From Strobilurus pachycystidiatus (taxonomy: Eukaryota > Basidiomycota > Agaricomycetes > Agaricales > Physalacriaceae): DNA of 64,000 bases. The DNA is taken from positions 1 to 64,000 of the forward strand of contig JAHLMK010000025.1 of assembly GCA_019915135.1 (NCBI GenBank), in the 5' to 3' direction. A program made the translations under genes and the position numbers. Shown here piece after piece: positions 1-11,740 of the stretch; position 1 is the stretch's first letter, and every line of letters begins with the position of its first letter. The notes beneath the pieces were generated by a model that was given only the letters and a program-made list of their open reading frames with translations, was not told where the DNA came from and searched no databases.

Positions 1-2061
1 ATCCGGTGGTCTATCCAGAACGATCCGCACCTCATCATGACCTCCCCACCCCAGATTTACTCGGACCAACTGTATGCGATGCTAGAAACTCTTGCCGCCT
101 CCGGTACATCCGCCAGCCTCGCCTTCATAGACCGTTTGCTCGGTGACATGCCCAATATCTTTCTCATGGAGCCTACCCATGAGATCCACGATTTCATCAT
201 CAGCGTACTATTGAAGCATAACAAACTCGATGCGGCGATTGAATGGGCGGCAGACATCCCGAAGAAGCCTGGAGGCCTTCTCCCTACCACGAAGGAGTTT
301 CACAGTCTCTTCATTGCGGCAGCTGGGGAGTCCATGGGAGTTTCCTGGCGAGTTTTTGATGCATTGAAGTCAACTGGCTGCAAGGCAACCCATGAAACCC
401 TTGCCATCCTCATCCGAAATGTCTTTCATCATGCACCACACGGAGCAACCCCTCCCCCACTTGCCGCCTTCGCACCTGTATTTCGGCGATTTGCTCGCCT
501 GAGCCTCGGCGTCGATCAGGGCATCGCGAATCTGCTTCGTAACGAGTACAGGACGCGCGGACGTTCGGTACTTGGCGAAGAGGTTGTGAAGGCCTATGTC
601 CGCTCGGTGGCTCCACGCTCTTACAACGAGGACCAGCAGGAACAGGCATGGTGGGAAGAGCTGTCGAGTGCTGTGGCGCGAGGTGGCATTGAGCTTGCTT
701 TGAAGCGGTTCAAGGAGTTCAAAGCAGACGGCGCGAGTGGTTCAGATCGCCTTCTTATGGCTATTGTGGCGAATTCAACTACGCTTGTTGACCTCGAGCG
801 AGCGCTATCTGCTATGGATTACCAACCAACAACAGGGAAATGCTGGACTCGGGTCATATGTAACGCCCTGCGACGGGACGACATACCTAGCGCTCTTGAG
901 GTGTATCGCGCCTCGAAAGTTGCCGGAGTCCCACCAGATGCGCCTCTCGTCGCCAGTCTCATCAGGAATCTGTGCCTTACACATGATTTCGAAGCCGTTC
1001 TTACCGCCTTTTCCATATACTCCGACTCACATGCCGCCTTTCCCCCAGAACTCGAATCCGAGAGGCCGAATCCTCGAGATAGGGCACATAGCCGGGGTCC
1101 TGATTACAATATTTATCGGAACCTTATGATCGGACTATCATACGTCGCTGACTCTATCCCGGGCGCGGTGAAGTTATCGGAGCGGCTTCTAGACGACATG
1201 AACAAGCGAAATATCGACTTTGCCGAGGCTATCGCTGAGCACTTAGCCATCGAGATGCGCTGTTCGTCGTCGGAGGACGATGCTTTCGAGGCATACAGAC
1301 GGAGCAAGAATGATCTTACTCCTCGCGGCTACCTCGACGTGCTGGAGACATTCAGTTCTCTCAAGTACGGCAAAGAGCGGCACAAGCCTTCCCTCGCTTA
1401 TTACCTGGAGATCGTCAATGACTGTCCGAGCGCCGGGATAGTGGAACTCGGAGAGAGGGCTTTGACGATCGTCTTCAAACACTACCAAAGTACCCTGCGA
1501 GCTCTGGAGGTCGTCGACATAGATGCTGCGGAGTTCATTCAGAGTATCAGAACATCTGTACGACGCATGCATGACAGCATCACCCTGGAAGCTGCTATGG
1601 CGCCCACTGTGGTTTTGTGGACCTCGATGATGGACATATACCACACTTTAGGATGTAGCGGGGATGCCTACAGAATATGGGAGCGGTTAGCTGGGACGGG
1701 GAACTACAATGCCACAACCGTCAGCGTGGTTTTCGATGTCTGTGCGTTTTCTGGGTCGGAATATTCGTTGAAGCGAGTGCTGGCACAACTAGCGCACGAC
1801 AAGTTCACGCTCAACAAAAAGAACTGGGACTCGCTGATCGAAGCATACCTCCGCCTAGGCATGTACAACGAGGCAGCGAAAGCTGTCTGTGTCGAGATGC
1901 CCGCCGCCGGCATACCCCCAGACCAGAAGAACGTACAAACGTTATGGTACTTTGTTCGAGACAACCAGGCGGTGGTGAAGGTGATCATGGCTCGCATGAA
2001 GCAGCATTTGCCTCAACAGTGGGACGAAATGCCCCGGGCATGCAAGAAAGATTTTCTTTAG
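1..2061 (+). CDS. PPR-like helical-repeat protein (5' end possibly outside window)
   Basis: A single long open frame runs from base 1 to a TAA at 2059-2061. The first in-frame ATG is at 37, but the frame is open upstream of it, so the true start or an upstream exon may lie outside the window. From ATG 37 the product is 674 aa. It shows recurring helical-hairpin signatures such as 'CNALRRDDIPSALEVYRASK', 'WTSMMDIYHTLGCSGDAYRIW' and 'WDSLIEAYLRLGMYNEAAKA', typical of pentatricopeptide repeats. Fungal PPR proteins usually act in mitochondrial RNA processing or translation. That role is inferred here, because the mitochondrial presequence cannot be seen. It converges with the mitochondrial ribosome-type gene downstream. 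Confidence 0.7.
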   Translation: MRWSIQNDPHLIMTSPPQIYSDQLYAMLETLAASGTSASLAFIDRLLGDMPNIFLMEPTHEIHDFIISVLLKHNKLDAAIEWAADIPKKPGGLLPTTKEFHSLFIAAAGESMGVSWRVFDALKSTGCKATHETLAILIRNVFHHAPHGATPPPLAAFAPVFRRFARLSLGVDQGIANLLRNEYRTRGRSVLGEEVVKAYVRSVAPRSYNEDQQEQAWWEELSSAVARGGIELALKRFKEFKADGASGSDRLLMAIVANSTTLVDLERALSAMDYQPTTGKCWTRVICNALRRDDIPSALEVYRASKVAGVPPDAPLVASLIRNLCLTHDFEAVLTAFSIYSDSHAAFPPELESERPNPRDRAHSRGPDYNIYRNLMIGLSYVADSIPGAVKLSERLLDDMNKRNIDFAEAIAEHLAIEMRCSSSEDDAFEAYRRSKNDLTPRGYLDVLETFSSLKYGKERHKPSLAYYLEIVNDCPSAGIVELGERALTIVFKHYQSTLRALEVVDIDAAEFIQSIRTSVRRMHDSITLEAAMAPTVVLWTSMMDIYHTLGCSGDAYRIWERLAGTGNYNATTVSVVFDVCAFSGSEYSLKRVLAQLAHDKFTLNKKNWDSLIEAYLRLGMYNEAAKAVCVEMPAAGIPPDQKNVQTLWYFVRDNQAVVKVIMARMKQHLPQQWDEMPRACKKDFL

Positions 2062-2439
2062 TGCATCTTTCGAATATTAATGTATAATGACGATAGCTCT
2101 ATGACAATGTCAGCTCGTGCATATGCATCGTTACGACACAGCTATACGACGAATTGCATTCGCAGTGAGTATCCCAATCCCGATGCGACCGCCTTACACC
2201 CAAGCGGTGCATGATATATTCCAAATGCTCACTGAACATTGATTGTGAACGGCGATACCTCTAAACACCTCACGGCAGCCAGGTCGTCAGCTTCGTGGTT
2301 TCACATTTAGTGAAGGTATCATGCTGTCTGAACGGGTTCAACATCAACTTTACTTGCCAAACTTCGCTTGTTAGAACGACAAGTCATCGTGAAACCGGCT
2401 CAAATTAGGGTAATGAATAATAATTTTTGAGAACGACAA
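2062..2439. other. intergenic, convergent 3' ends
   Basis: AT-richer stretch between two convergent genes. It should hold both 3' UTRs. I see no further coding or structural signal. Confidence 0.6.
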
Positions 2440-3545
2440 CTAGAGCTTGACCTCTCTCCCAGCCTCTGGCCAGAGCTGGTCCCTGAAATACCACGGTGTA
2501 TCGAGCCACATCTTTTTCTCGAGGACAAGATACTCCAACACCCGCCGTTTTTGCGCTGCTACGCGCGTACCCGGAGACCACACCGCTCCTTCCTCCAACG
2601 TGTGTAACGGTTTGCCCCGCCCGTCGTACATTTCTAGACTCTGCTCCGTCTCAATACGGCACACAGCCTGGACGACCAAACGATTTCCAAAGACCGGTTC
2701 GTTCAGGGCTAGATAACCTTCCTGACAACGAAGGGATAGGATCTGGAGAGGGGAGAGCTCTTTGTGTAATTGCCAGTACCACTGATGTTTTGCAGGTATT
2801 TTGGAAAGACGGTCGAGGACCTGCGGTCGGTAGTCGACCTTGGCGAGCTCCTTGACCAGGCGTTTGTCGCGTCTGGAGTTCGTTGCTTGAATAAGCGGGC
2901 GTATGTGTGGGGATAAAAACGCACCGGGCAACGGCATCATTGAGCTCCCTGTAAGTCTCTTTCGCTATACTGCGTAGAGGCGCGAGCCAGGCATCCGTTT
3001 TCAGCGACTTGGTCTTGATTGCTTGCAAAGGATACGAGGTGTAGAGCTTCCAAGACGATACTTTGCCGAGATTGCGACCCGGTATAGCATTGTATGCCAT
3101 CATGCTCCAGTTCCTGTCAATCGCGTTATATAGAAGGACGATAGATGGGGCGACGCGCGTACGCCATTCCGTTCTTGAACCAATTCTCCGCGTTGTTCAG
3201 GGGATTACTTTTGAGGTCCTGGAGGTTCGTGAACCGGGTTTTGTAGGGAATCATGTAGTCTTTCCTGGTGAGATGAGCCGCGTGGCGCAGACACAGAAAA
3301 GACTCACCCAAGGCCTCTGTGTCTCCCGCCCACGGGTCCACTAGAGGGTTGAGGTCAGCGTATACACGCTGCTTCTCAATCATCTCCATTCTTTCCTCGT
3401 CGGTCAAGCTCTCAAATTCCCGGTGCTTTGACTCGCGAGCCTCGACTTTCCGCGCATCGTATCCTCGGATTTGCGCCACACCAAAGAGACGCGTCCATCG
3501 CAGTTGGGAGATGCAGGGCCTGTGGCCCAGCCGGGCAATGTTCAT
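2440..3545 (-). CDS. mitochondrial ribosome-associated mL45/Mba1-like (Tim44-like fold) protein
   Basis: Three exons on the minus strand. A 49-bp intron (3114-3162) joins '...WFKNGMA' to 'NWSMMAYNAIPG'. A 52-bp intron (2873-2924, GTGCGT...CTCCAG) joins 'ETYRELNDAVAR' to 'RDKRLVKELAKVDYRP'. Both junctions keep phase. The C-terminal half ('VVQAVCRIETEQSLEMYDG...YLVLEKKMWLDTPWYFRDQ') matches the mL45/Mba1 pattern of a Tim44-like domain that docks mitoribosomes at the inner membrane. I chose ATG 3545 because the following residues (MNIARLGHRPCISQLRWTRLFG) look like an amphipathic mitochondrial presequence. An in-frame ATG at 3671 is possible but would leave only 23 bp to the divergent neighbour. 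Family assignment is moderately sure. Confidence 0.68.
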
Positions 3546-3694
3546 GACGGGAGGACGGAAGGAAGAGTATGGCCGGAAATGGATTTTTCGTTCGCTGGGC
3601 TCGGCGGCCGGCCCGACAGCCGCGTGATAGGAATCTGCACCGCATCCTCCTAAGGCCCTCTTTCTCCTCATACCACCATCACCATGCTCTAATC

Positions 3695-5306
3695 ATGTCG
3701 CTCTTCAACGACGAGTACGTGTTGACGCGTGAAGTTATGCAAACCAGCTGACGACCTGCAGACCGTGGTCTTTCACAGGTAGAACAAGCAGCTTGACAAT
3801 GACAAACGAACGCTTAGCAATCGTGCTACAGTCCTTAGAAGTACTGGCATCCAGCACCTACGGCCCGAGAAGGCATGGCGGCCTGTTATAACTATCCACC
3901 TCGCGTCTGAGGGAGAGGAAGACTGTGATGCTTCCTCTTGCCATGAAATAACCCTGGGCTCTGACGGGCAGAACCCCAATCAGAAAGAGGTCATACACAT
4001 GTAAGTTTCCTGTCCAGTCACCTTCTCGTAGCTAAGGATACAGATATCCCAGACGCTCTGCTACACACCGCTCCAAGCTCTCAGTCAAAGTCTGGCAATG
4101 CTCACAAACTAAGAAAAAGGCCAGGAAACGAAACCTGGTCGCGCACTCTACTATGACATTTGCGGAATTGTGGAAGCATCAGAGTGCGGCGGGTAAATCT
4201 CGTGAGTTCTATCCGAAAGCGTCGTATGTTTCCTCACCTTGGTACTAGCATTTGATTTACGCCTGAATGCGTTATCCACCGCGAAGAGGACCAACAAAGG
4301 AAACAGACTAGGGATATGGCCCACTCTGTCGATAAGAATGCATCGCCCATCGACTCCCGTCATTGAAGCGATTATGTCTGACGATGAAGGCGACGGACAC
4401 ACACTATGTTTGTGTTTCCCCTCCTTCCCAGTATGCTCTTTAACGCCGATTTCAGCACCGCAATCTACCATGCCCCCAACACCTCCAGCGGAGGAACCCG
4501 ATAAGGACATTATAATCATGCCCCCATTAGACGAGGACGAACTCCAGCAGCGCCTCAAACCCTACACCTGCGACTGGGACGACGACGTCCAAGTCGTCGA
4601 AGTCTGCTCACTAAACGAAGTTCCCGCTGTCCTACCCCAATACTCCGAACGCGACCCCGCCTCGGACAGTCTTGGAATTTTCGGGCGTCTCGTCTCCACC
4701 TTCACCCTGTACGACGAGCTCCGCAGCGTGAGCCTCGAAGACCAGTACGAGCCCATCTTCCGGCGCCAGCTCAGCGAGTGGACTTACGTCGGCGGTTGCC
4801 TCATCGCCCTCGCCAGCGTCGACGCCGCCGTATTCGCCATCGGCTCCGACTCTCTCTTCGAGATCACCCCCGTCGCGCGCTCGCTCATCGCCACCTCTTC
4901 CTCCTCCTCCGGGCTAGGCATCGTCTGCACGGCCTGGTTCATCTTCCGGTACAACTTTGCGCCCACACCGGTCATCTCCACACGCGCCCGCGACGTCTTT
5001 GATTCGTACTTTTTCTTCGCGCTCTCTGCGAGGATGCCTGTTGTGTGCATGCTCATCTCCGGCGGCGCGTTGATGGTGTTCCTTGTCATCGTCGCGTGGG
5101 AGTCGTATCCGGAGGGTGTATTGGTCGTGTCGGGGTTTGTGGGCATGATGATGACCCTCCAGTTCCTCGTGTGGGGATTTTGGAAGCTTGGGCTGGCCCT
5201 TGCCTGGGTGGCGAGGATTATCGGTTTGGTTTGGTTGGTGAAAAAGGTGATGGCTCTAGGAAGGAAAGCCGGACAGCCCAAGGAGGAGACTACTACGGTT
5301 GCTTGA
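3695..5306 (+). CDS. C2-domain-like protein with C-terminal membrane segments
   Basis: Multi-exon gene: 3695-3718, a 17-nt microexon 3762-3778, 3818-4000, 4044-4201, then 4249-5306. The splice phases give 'MSLFNDEYTVVFHSNRATVL' running into 'LRPEKAWRPVITIHL' and, after the next introns, 'HRSKLSVKVWQCSQTKKKAR'. The alternation of beta strands resembles the C2-type N-terminus found in Agaricomycete membrane proteins. The last exon has an acidic linker and then about four hydrophobic segments ('YVGGCLIALASVDAAVFAIG', 'MPVVCMLISGGALMVFLVIV', 'GVLVVSGFVGMMMTLQFLVW', 'LALAWVARIIGLVWLV'). A 48-bp optional intron (GTTTGT...TTTCAG, about 4409-4456) would be frame-neutral. It is divergent from the mL45-like gene with a short shared promoter. 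Function beyond membrane association is unknown. Confidence 0.65.
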
Positions 5307-5684
5307 GGATGGGAACTCTACGCTACGTCTTTATATAAGTATGCTATGATATTTGCTATGTAAATTATGATTAGGAAAGGAAGGAACTATTCGATGCCAG
5401 AGATCGGGAGACCATTGACCAATCCTACTATCTGCATCACTGTCTCTATACTGTCCTCGCTGGCGCCCACGATCATCTGAAACAATCCTCTGAACGTTAC
5501 GCTGCTATGTTAAGTATCATTCACCCAGCACAAACCCAGCAGCAGCGCCCCGACATACCAGAAAGCAGTCAGACCGACCGAGGCCGATGCTCCTTGATCT
5601 TCGACCCACAACCATGAGACCATCTCGTAAGTAACAGGAATAAAATGCTTTTTTGGCGTGTCCAGAAGATGACTACCAACCACC
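5307..5684. other. intergenic
   Basis: Holds the 3' region of the C2 gene and the promoter of the P450. No convincing ORF or RNA gene. Confidence 0.55.
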
Positions 5685-7991
5685 ATGTTCCCTGACAGAT
5701 ACGCGCTTCTTGCTGCTATTTCCGGCGCTGTACGTCCTCCATCTTCCCTCAATTCTCAGCAGCTGACTTAGCGTAGGCAGCGCATCGCGTCTACAAGAAG
5801 TCCGAACCCACCGTTCTCCAGTTTCTGGCTCTGCTAAGCGCCGGGACCTTAGCCGCATTAGCCACGTTCCTCCACCCATGGGACGCGTCCTATTTCCTCG
5901 AGGCAGTCGTGAGAACGGCCATAGTGCAGCAAGCATTCCTCTGGGGCCTCTCTATCTCAATTGTTGTGTACCGCCTCTCGCCATCTCACCCCCTCGCGGC
6001 GTATCCGGGACCCACATTCGCCAAGATCAGCAAATGGTATATGGCATATTGGATTGGCAAGGGGAACAGGCACCTTAAGTTGCAAGAGTACGTACGCGCT
6101 CTACTTTCCTATTACCAACAGGACTCTGACCCGGTCAGATGGCACCGGAAGTATGGCGCTTGGATTCGAATTGGCCCTAACGAATTGTCTGTGAACGACC
6201 CAGCGGCTATCAAACCTATCTACTTAAACATGTTTCGTGGTCCTTCGTATCAAGGTGAGCATGTCCGCCGCGTTGCGGAGTGTGGCTGATTATGAACGGG
6301 TACAGGTGCTCCGATGGAAGCAGACTCTCTTGTCACCACTCTCGACAGACGCGAACATTCTGCGCGTGTTGTGGTACGCTTCCCTTTCTTGTTTCAACCA
6401 GAGCTTAATGTAACGACAATCAAAGGCATGGAACAAAGCCTTCGTAGACGGTCCCCAGAAGTTCGGACAATTCGCGCAGGTGGGTGCCCCCGTGTCACGA
6501 CTGTCCCTAAATATGAGACCTAACCATCCTCGTATTAGGATCGTACCACGCAACTACGTTATATCCTCGATAAGCTACCATCTGTGGACCTGTCCCACTG
6601 GATATCTCTCTGGGCTATGTTCGTTTCATTCATGCTGATTGATGACATACAGTTACTGATATCTTTATAGGGACGTCATGAGCGACATGTCGTTCTCGGG
6701 AGGTTTCGAGACCCTTGCATCTGGGAAAGATCCTGAAGGTTGGATGGAAGTTGTATGTTCCATCCCATGCCATACTCATCTACAGACTTACCGTGTTGCC
6801 AGTTATCCATGGGTGTCTTTGCTGTCGGTGGTGAATTCAACGTGTCCATCCACTACAAGATTTTCCTGCTGACTGGGATGGTCCTGCAGTGCTAGGCCAA
6901 GTGCCATGGATGTGCGATATCTTGGCGCTGGCTCCTACGCCCGGTCCAATCATCACGCTCAACCGTGTATGCATCACCACTTCACATCCCAGCCGTCCTC
7001 GCTAACAACCACGTCTTCAGTTTACTGAAGCCAAAGTGGGCCAAATCCGCAAATCTACAGCAGGAATACCGTCTGATATCTTGAGCATGGTAGTATGTCC
7101 ACCTCTTCAGTCGATCGCTCTAAACACCACATTCTGATTCAAAGCCTATAATCTTATAGCGCGACGACGACTCTGCGTACCACCTCTCAGACAAGGAAGC
7201 CGCAAGCGACGCGTCTTTCCTCATCGTCGCGGGCTGGGTCACTGTCTCGCAGGCGTGTACTGCGTTCTTCCGATACGTCCTCGCCGATTCAGTCGTTCTG
7301 GCCACCCTACGCAAGGAACTGAACGAGGCGTTCCACGGAGGTCCTGTCGAGGACATGGACGCGTACACACTATGGAAGCTGCCCTTCCTGGATGCGTGCG
7401 TGCAGGAGACGCTGAGGATGATGCCCCCGGTCGCTGCTGGTCCTCCAAGGATTAGTCCTGCAGGAGGATGTCAGGTTCTGGGCAGGCATGTCCCGGAGAG
7501 GACTGTCGTGGCGTGCCCGATCTATGCTTTGCATCGCGACGGTACGTAGGTTCTTTCTTTCACCCTACCCTTTCACACTCATATCCTCTCAGAAGATAAC
7601 TTTTATGAACCGGATACGTTCATTCCGCGTCGATGGTTGGGCTATCCCGACGGAACACATAATAGCGAAGCGTTCATGCCGTTTAGCGCTGGCGCGGGGG
7701 TATGCATCGGCAAGCAGGTGGCGTTGCATAACATGAAGTACAGTTCATGTGCCTTTTTTCATTGTTCGTCGTTCATTGACCTCGTTCATTGAAATACAGG
7801 CTTCTTTGCGCCACGCTTATCAGGTGCTTTGAGATGAGGTTCGCGAAGAGTTTTGATTTGGATAGGTTTGATAGGTCGTATAAGGTTTGTTTGTTTTCGT
7901 GAAATGCAACACAGGGCTCATGTTTTTGTAGGAACATAATCTGTGGTTGCATGATCCGTTGGAGGTTGTTATATCGCGTGCTGTGGAATAA
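5685..7991 (+). CDS. cytochrome P450 monooxygenase, membrane-anchored, intron-rich
   Basis: Starts at ATG 5685 with 'MFPDRYALLAAISGA'. An intron at 5730 follows, and the frame continues through an N-terminal anchor, the proline hinge 'YPGPTFAKISKWY', and about a dozen exons. Diagnostic motifs: K-helix 'ETLRMMPPV' (ExxR), meander 'FIPRRW', and the haem loop 'FMPFSAGAGVCIGKQ' (F-x2-G-x3-C-x-G, complete). The stop is TAA 7989-7991. The I-helix reads 'IVAGWVTVSQA': the conserved Thr is kept, but the acidic residue of A/G-G-x-D/E-T is Val. The protein is of ordinary class II microsomal length. Substrate unknown. It is about 16 kb from the terpene synthase, so a biosynthetic link is speculative. 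Confidence 0.93.
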
Positions 7992-8601
7992 GACGTTTGC
8001 TTTCAACTTGAACACGTCGCTCTCCGCGACGCGCGGTCATATGGAGCGCGCAAACGCGTGAAATTTGTAATTCCTCAATTTGATCCGCCACTAATTGGCA
8101 GGTCCGCATTCAGACCGGGATCCGTCTGCACTTCGGAGACGCCTACGCGTTGGAACTCAGTCTTCTGGTTACTTAGTATACTCAAGACGCGCCAAAGGCT
8201 TCCCTTCGAGTACATAGGCAGTCACATTAAAAGGCTGGGCAGGGTTAGCACACTCAATTGACGCGTTTTCTTCAGAGAGAGTATTATGATTATCATCACT
8301 CCACCCTGAGTCACTGACGCCCATGCGACTGTGCAGTTGCAGTGTACGCGCATTACCGCGCTAAAAATGGGTCAACGTTGAGTCGAGACGGTGTGGTGCA
8401 GCCGAGGGTGCGATTGGAGATCGGAGACGGTAACGGGACACATAAAAGAGCGGAGGAGAAAGACGCATACGTCAATATAGGCACGCCCCAATGTGGGAAA
8501 CACGTTGCAACACGGCTCATAAGGAGTCATCTGCCCCTGGACGCTTTATAGTCTTCCTCTCTTCGCTCCCGCCACTAGTCTGTGCGCCACTCCTCCAAGA
8601 A
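7992..8601. other. intergenic
   Basis: About 600 bp with only short random ORFs. It must contain the P450 3' end and the promoter of the next gene. Confidence 0.5.
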
Positions 8602-9250
8602 ATGCTGCTGTCCGCCCCTTCATCACCCACCATTGGCACTCCAGAACAGAAACCGACGCAGAATACTACCATGCTGAGGATACCGGATGTGGCGAACCTG
8701 TTCGTGAAACTGCGGCGTACGAGGGCGAGGGCCGCCGCAAAGGCGCATCACATCGAGTCGACGTCGGGGGACGAGCCCATATCGCACGAGGTCTCTGAAC
8801 CGCCGGTGTTTGGCGACCGTCGGTTATGTCTAACAGACACATTCATCTGCATCGGTGGCGTCAATGCCAAGTGCCTGCTGCGCGCGACGCGTAACTCGCT
8901 CATGGAGTTGACCGAGTTTGCTTGCCAGAGTGGGCGTGTTGGGCTGATGGAAGAGCAGTGAGTCGTCCTCTCCGTTGTACCATATGAACCTCGCTCAAAC
9001 GGACGTCTTTAGGTGGAAGATCACGATTTGCCCCAAACATGTCGGGGGTACGGCTGTTGACGAGAAGGGCTTCAAAGTCACAGTGCGTTTGCCCTACATT
9101 CTTTGATGTGAATCTTGGCTAACAATGCCTTGGTAGATTGACTACTCCGCTGCACCTATCTTCACAAGCGGCGATCCACACAGCCCAGTCGCACTCGACC
9201 GCGCCCAAGGCGTACCCGGCCTCATGACAATCCTCCATTACAACCCCTGA
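8602..9250 (+). CDS. small hypothetical protein
   Basis: Three exons: 8602-8957, 9013-9082 and 9137-9250. The introns (GTGAGT...TTTAG and GTGCGT...GGTAG) are consistent in phase. The product is about 180 aa: a Ser/Thr/Pro-rich start, a basic stretch ('VKLRRTRARAAAKAHHIES'), then a globular part reading 'ICIGGVNAKCLLRATRNSLM' and ending 'GVPGLMTILHYNP'. There is no signal peptide or membrane segment. I do not recognise the family. The clean introns and continuous frame support a real gene. Confidence 0.6.
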
Positions 9251-9546
9251 TCCATATGCACGATAAACCGAGATCTATACCTACCTTGTTCAAGTTGTAT
9301 CACTTTCACTCACCCACGGACACTGACATCTTAATTCACTGTACAGTACACAATTCCAGAGACCATAGTCCACTGTCATAGCTTAGCTTCACCACGTATG
9401 TTACCCTACCTGTACTAGTCTTGTATTTCTTGATGAAATCTCAGAAACATTCCTGACGAGATAAAATAGGAAGCGAAGCAATTACATATGCATGACACTC
9501 GTCAGAGACTTTTTTTCGTTGAGTTGCATCGTTTAGAACATCGACT
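9251..9546. other. intergenic, convergent 3' ends
   Basis: Short AT-rich spacer between the small hypothetical gene and the convergent DUF6534 gene. Nothing else seen. Confidence 0.5.
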
Positions 9547-10814
9547 CTAGACCCCCACAGTCTGAGTCTCTTTTGATGCATCAAGCGATTCCTGGCCTAT
9601 GCTAGTCTCCCCGGAAGTGATCGTCATATCTTTGAACCGTATCGCGGTAGGGAAGGTCTGGATGATGTGCTCGTCCACCTGGTTTCCAGACACGACTTTG
9701 AAACGAGCGTTTATGACCATGATCATAGCGTTGGCGTACAGCTTGGGCAGCCACAGCGATATGGACATGTACACGCACTCGAATGGGAAGATGAAGAAGA
9801 TGACGAGGTCGAAGAGCGCGGTCAAGGCTGGATGGGATTAGCTGGTGTACATGTATAGAAAAGAGGAGTGCGCACCTGTCAGGGAACCGGTCTCCACGGT
9901 TATGCGAATGACCTTGGAGATTAATAGACGGGTGTGTCGGAATCCCGTATCGTGTTTCTTGAGCTGCGCGCGAGGTTAGACGTAAGTTGAAAGACAGTAA
10001 TTTGATACTCACGTAGTAGGTCATACAGATAGCGATGAGAATGTCACACACTGCTGCGCCGGCACACCAGAACTATCGCCAATCAATGAGATGGGAGAGC
10101 AGGGAGTTGCATTCATGACTTACGCCGATGGCTAGAGAGGCTTTCAACGTGTTGAGGCCGGTCATGTCCCCGACCTGAAAGGCAAGAACACCTGACATGA
10201 AGCCAGCAGCTGCGCTTAACAGCGCAATCGCGGAGATGGCCATCGGTGCCAACTTTCTTCGGCCAGAGAGTATGAAGATCCGATATGCGTAGAAGAGCTG
10301 ACTGATGCAAGAAACTGACAAGGGATTGTGAGCGAGGCTAATAGAAGACATGAGTGTCGTACCAATTCCGCTCATGATGGGTATAGTGAGCCAGTGAAAG
10401 TGCACAGCGGTCAGAGTTTTTACGTCCCCGAAGCCAATGGCAAAGATCGCGAAGGCGTCGTAGCTGACGAAGACCGTTTGGACGAACTCCATGGCGTAGA
10501 TGCCGTACACAAGACATCGCGTCACCCAGCCGTCTTTTGCAGAAGCTTCATAGTAGATGTCTGGAAGATGTGTTAGAAGATGTAAACATGTTCGTCTGGA
10601 GAGGTACGGACATGTCTGCACGGAAAGGGTGCTGAAGAGACACCAGTGTATCATGAAACCGGTGAGCTATTGTTTCGTCAGCAGCCGAGAGGGGACGACA
10701 AGACGCGTCTAATAGTCACCAGAGGGGCAGAACTAGACACAACATCATTTAGACCGAATTACATGGTGAAGAACGAACCACGACTTACGAACGAATCACT
10801 TCAGAGCTTGCCAT
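9547..10814 (-). CDS. DUF6534-type seven-transmembrane protein, copy A
   Basis: Begins at ATG 10814 (MASSEVIRS). The second exon is only 13 nt (T TCT GCC CCT CTG), followed by 'LTGFMIHWCLFSTLSVQT'. Later exons give 'CLVYGIYAMEFVQTVFVSYD', 'VHFHWLTIPIMSGIG', 'SCISQLFYAYRIFILSGRRK', 'MAISAIALLSAAAGFMSGVL', 'WCAGAAVCDILIAICMTYY' and 'KVIRITVETGSLTALFDLVI', then 'LPKLYANAMIMVINAR'. These spacings are the pattern of the basidiomycete DUF6534 family: about seven helices with the conserved 'RL..ETG.LT..D' and 'KLY.N..M...N.R' blocks. Molecular function is unknown; receptor-like topology is only suggestive. A decayed copy lies at 17640-18522 and a second intact copy at 19146-20535. Confidence 0.8.
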
Positions 10815-11740
10815 TGTACTCGAGAGAATCGTGAGTACAGCATCCACCGAAGAGTCCTGAGTCTTATACCTCCCAATTTTCCAAAAGGTCGAGGCATGCC
10901 CAAGTATGCTGGCATATTACCGGACGATCAAGAAGCGGATCGACACAGGCGGGCACTGACTCTGATGCTGTGCAAGAGAATTCACTTCCTTTGTTACTAC
11001 GTGAGGCGGCGTGTTGATAGATTGCATTAAGGACCGCTAATCAGTCACCCGGAGTCATGAGCCATGAGGGCGGGGCGATGCGTTGGGGCGCTCGCCGTCG
11101 GGTGGAGTCGTTTTGACGGACGGACAGGAAGAATGTTGAGTGTAATAATAATGTAACGTGGACGTGACCCAGGCAATGGCATATGCGCTTCTCACACTGC
11201 CAATGATCCATCACCTTGTGGTCTCTGAAAGACAATTATTAGACTTGGGAAGGGACACTTTTAGACACGCACTGTTTGTGACAGGGGACTCGATGAGGGC
11301 ATTGATTTTACCGTTATGATCACAGCAACCTCGAAGTCCAAGAGCTCAGAGAATTCAACATGGTGGTAAGGGTGAGGGGAGTCGGGTATTGCCACTTTAG
11401 GGCTTGTCGGGAGGTCGTGGGAAGACGACTGGGCAGAGTTGATGCCGGCACTGCCGAGTTGCTCTTGACCACCGCCATCATGCATAGGCAGCATACGCAC
11501 TCTCAACGCTCTTTGCTACGCCCAACAACCAACCTGAGCGCGATGGTCCAGCCTCATTCAAATTGAACTTGAACAAAGCCGATGAAAGAAGCTCACGTGC
11601 ATGTCTGCCTGCAGCAATAAAGGGAGACGCGCCCTGGACATGGCCTTGATTCCTCTTTGTTTCTCCGACTCATCTCACCGATGGAAGAGTGCGCGCTGTT
11701 CCTCTCCTTCTGGCTGTTGCGCTGAACATACCATAGTGAC
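10815..11740. other. intergenic, divergent promoter region
   Basis: About 0.9 kb between the divergent DUF6534-A and zinc-finger genes. There are several short ORFs on both strands (for example 11261-11506 minus) without family resemblance or paired splice sites. I see nothing definite. Confidence 0.45.

Noticed and set aside
2873..2924. Apparent frame break in the mL45-like gene
   Set aside because: A canonical 52-bp intron restores 'NDAVAR-RDKRLVKEL'; no mutation needed.
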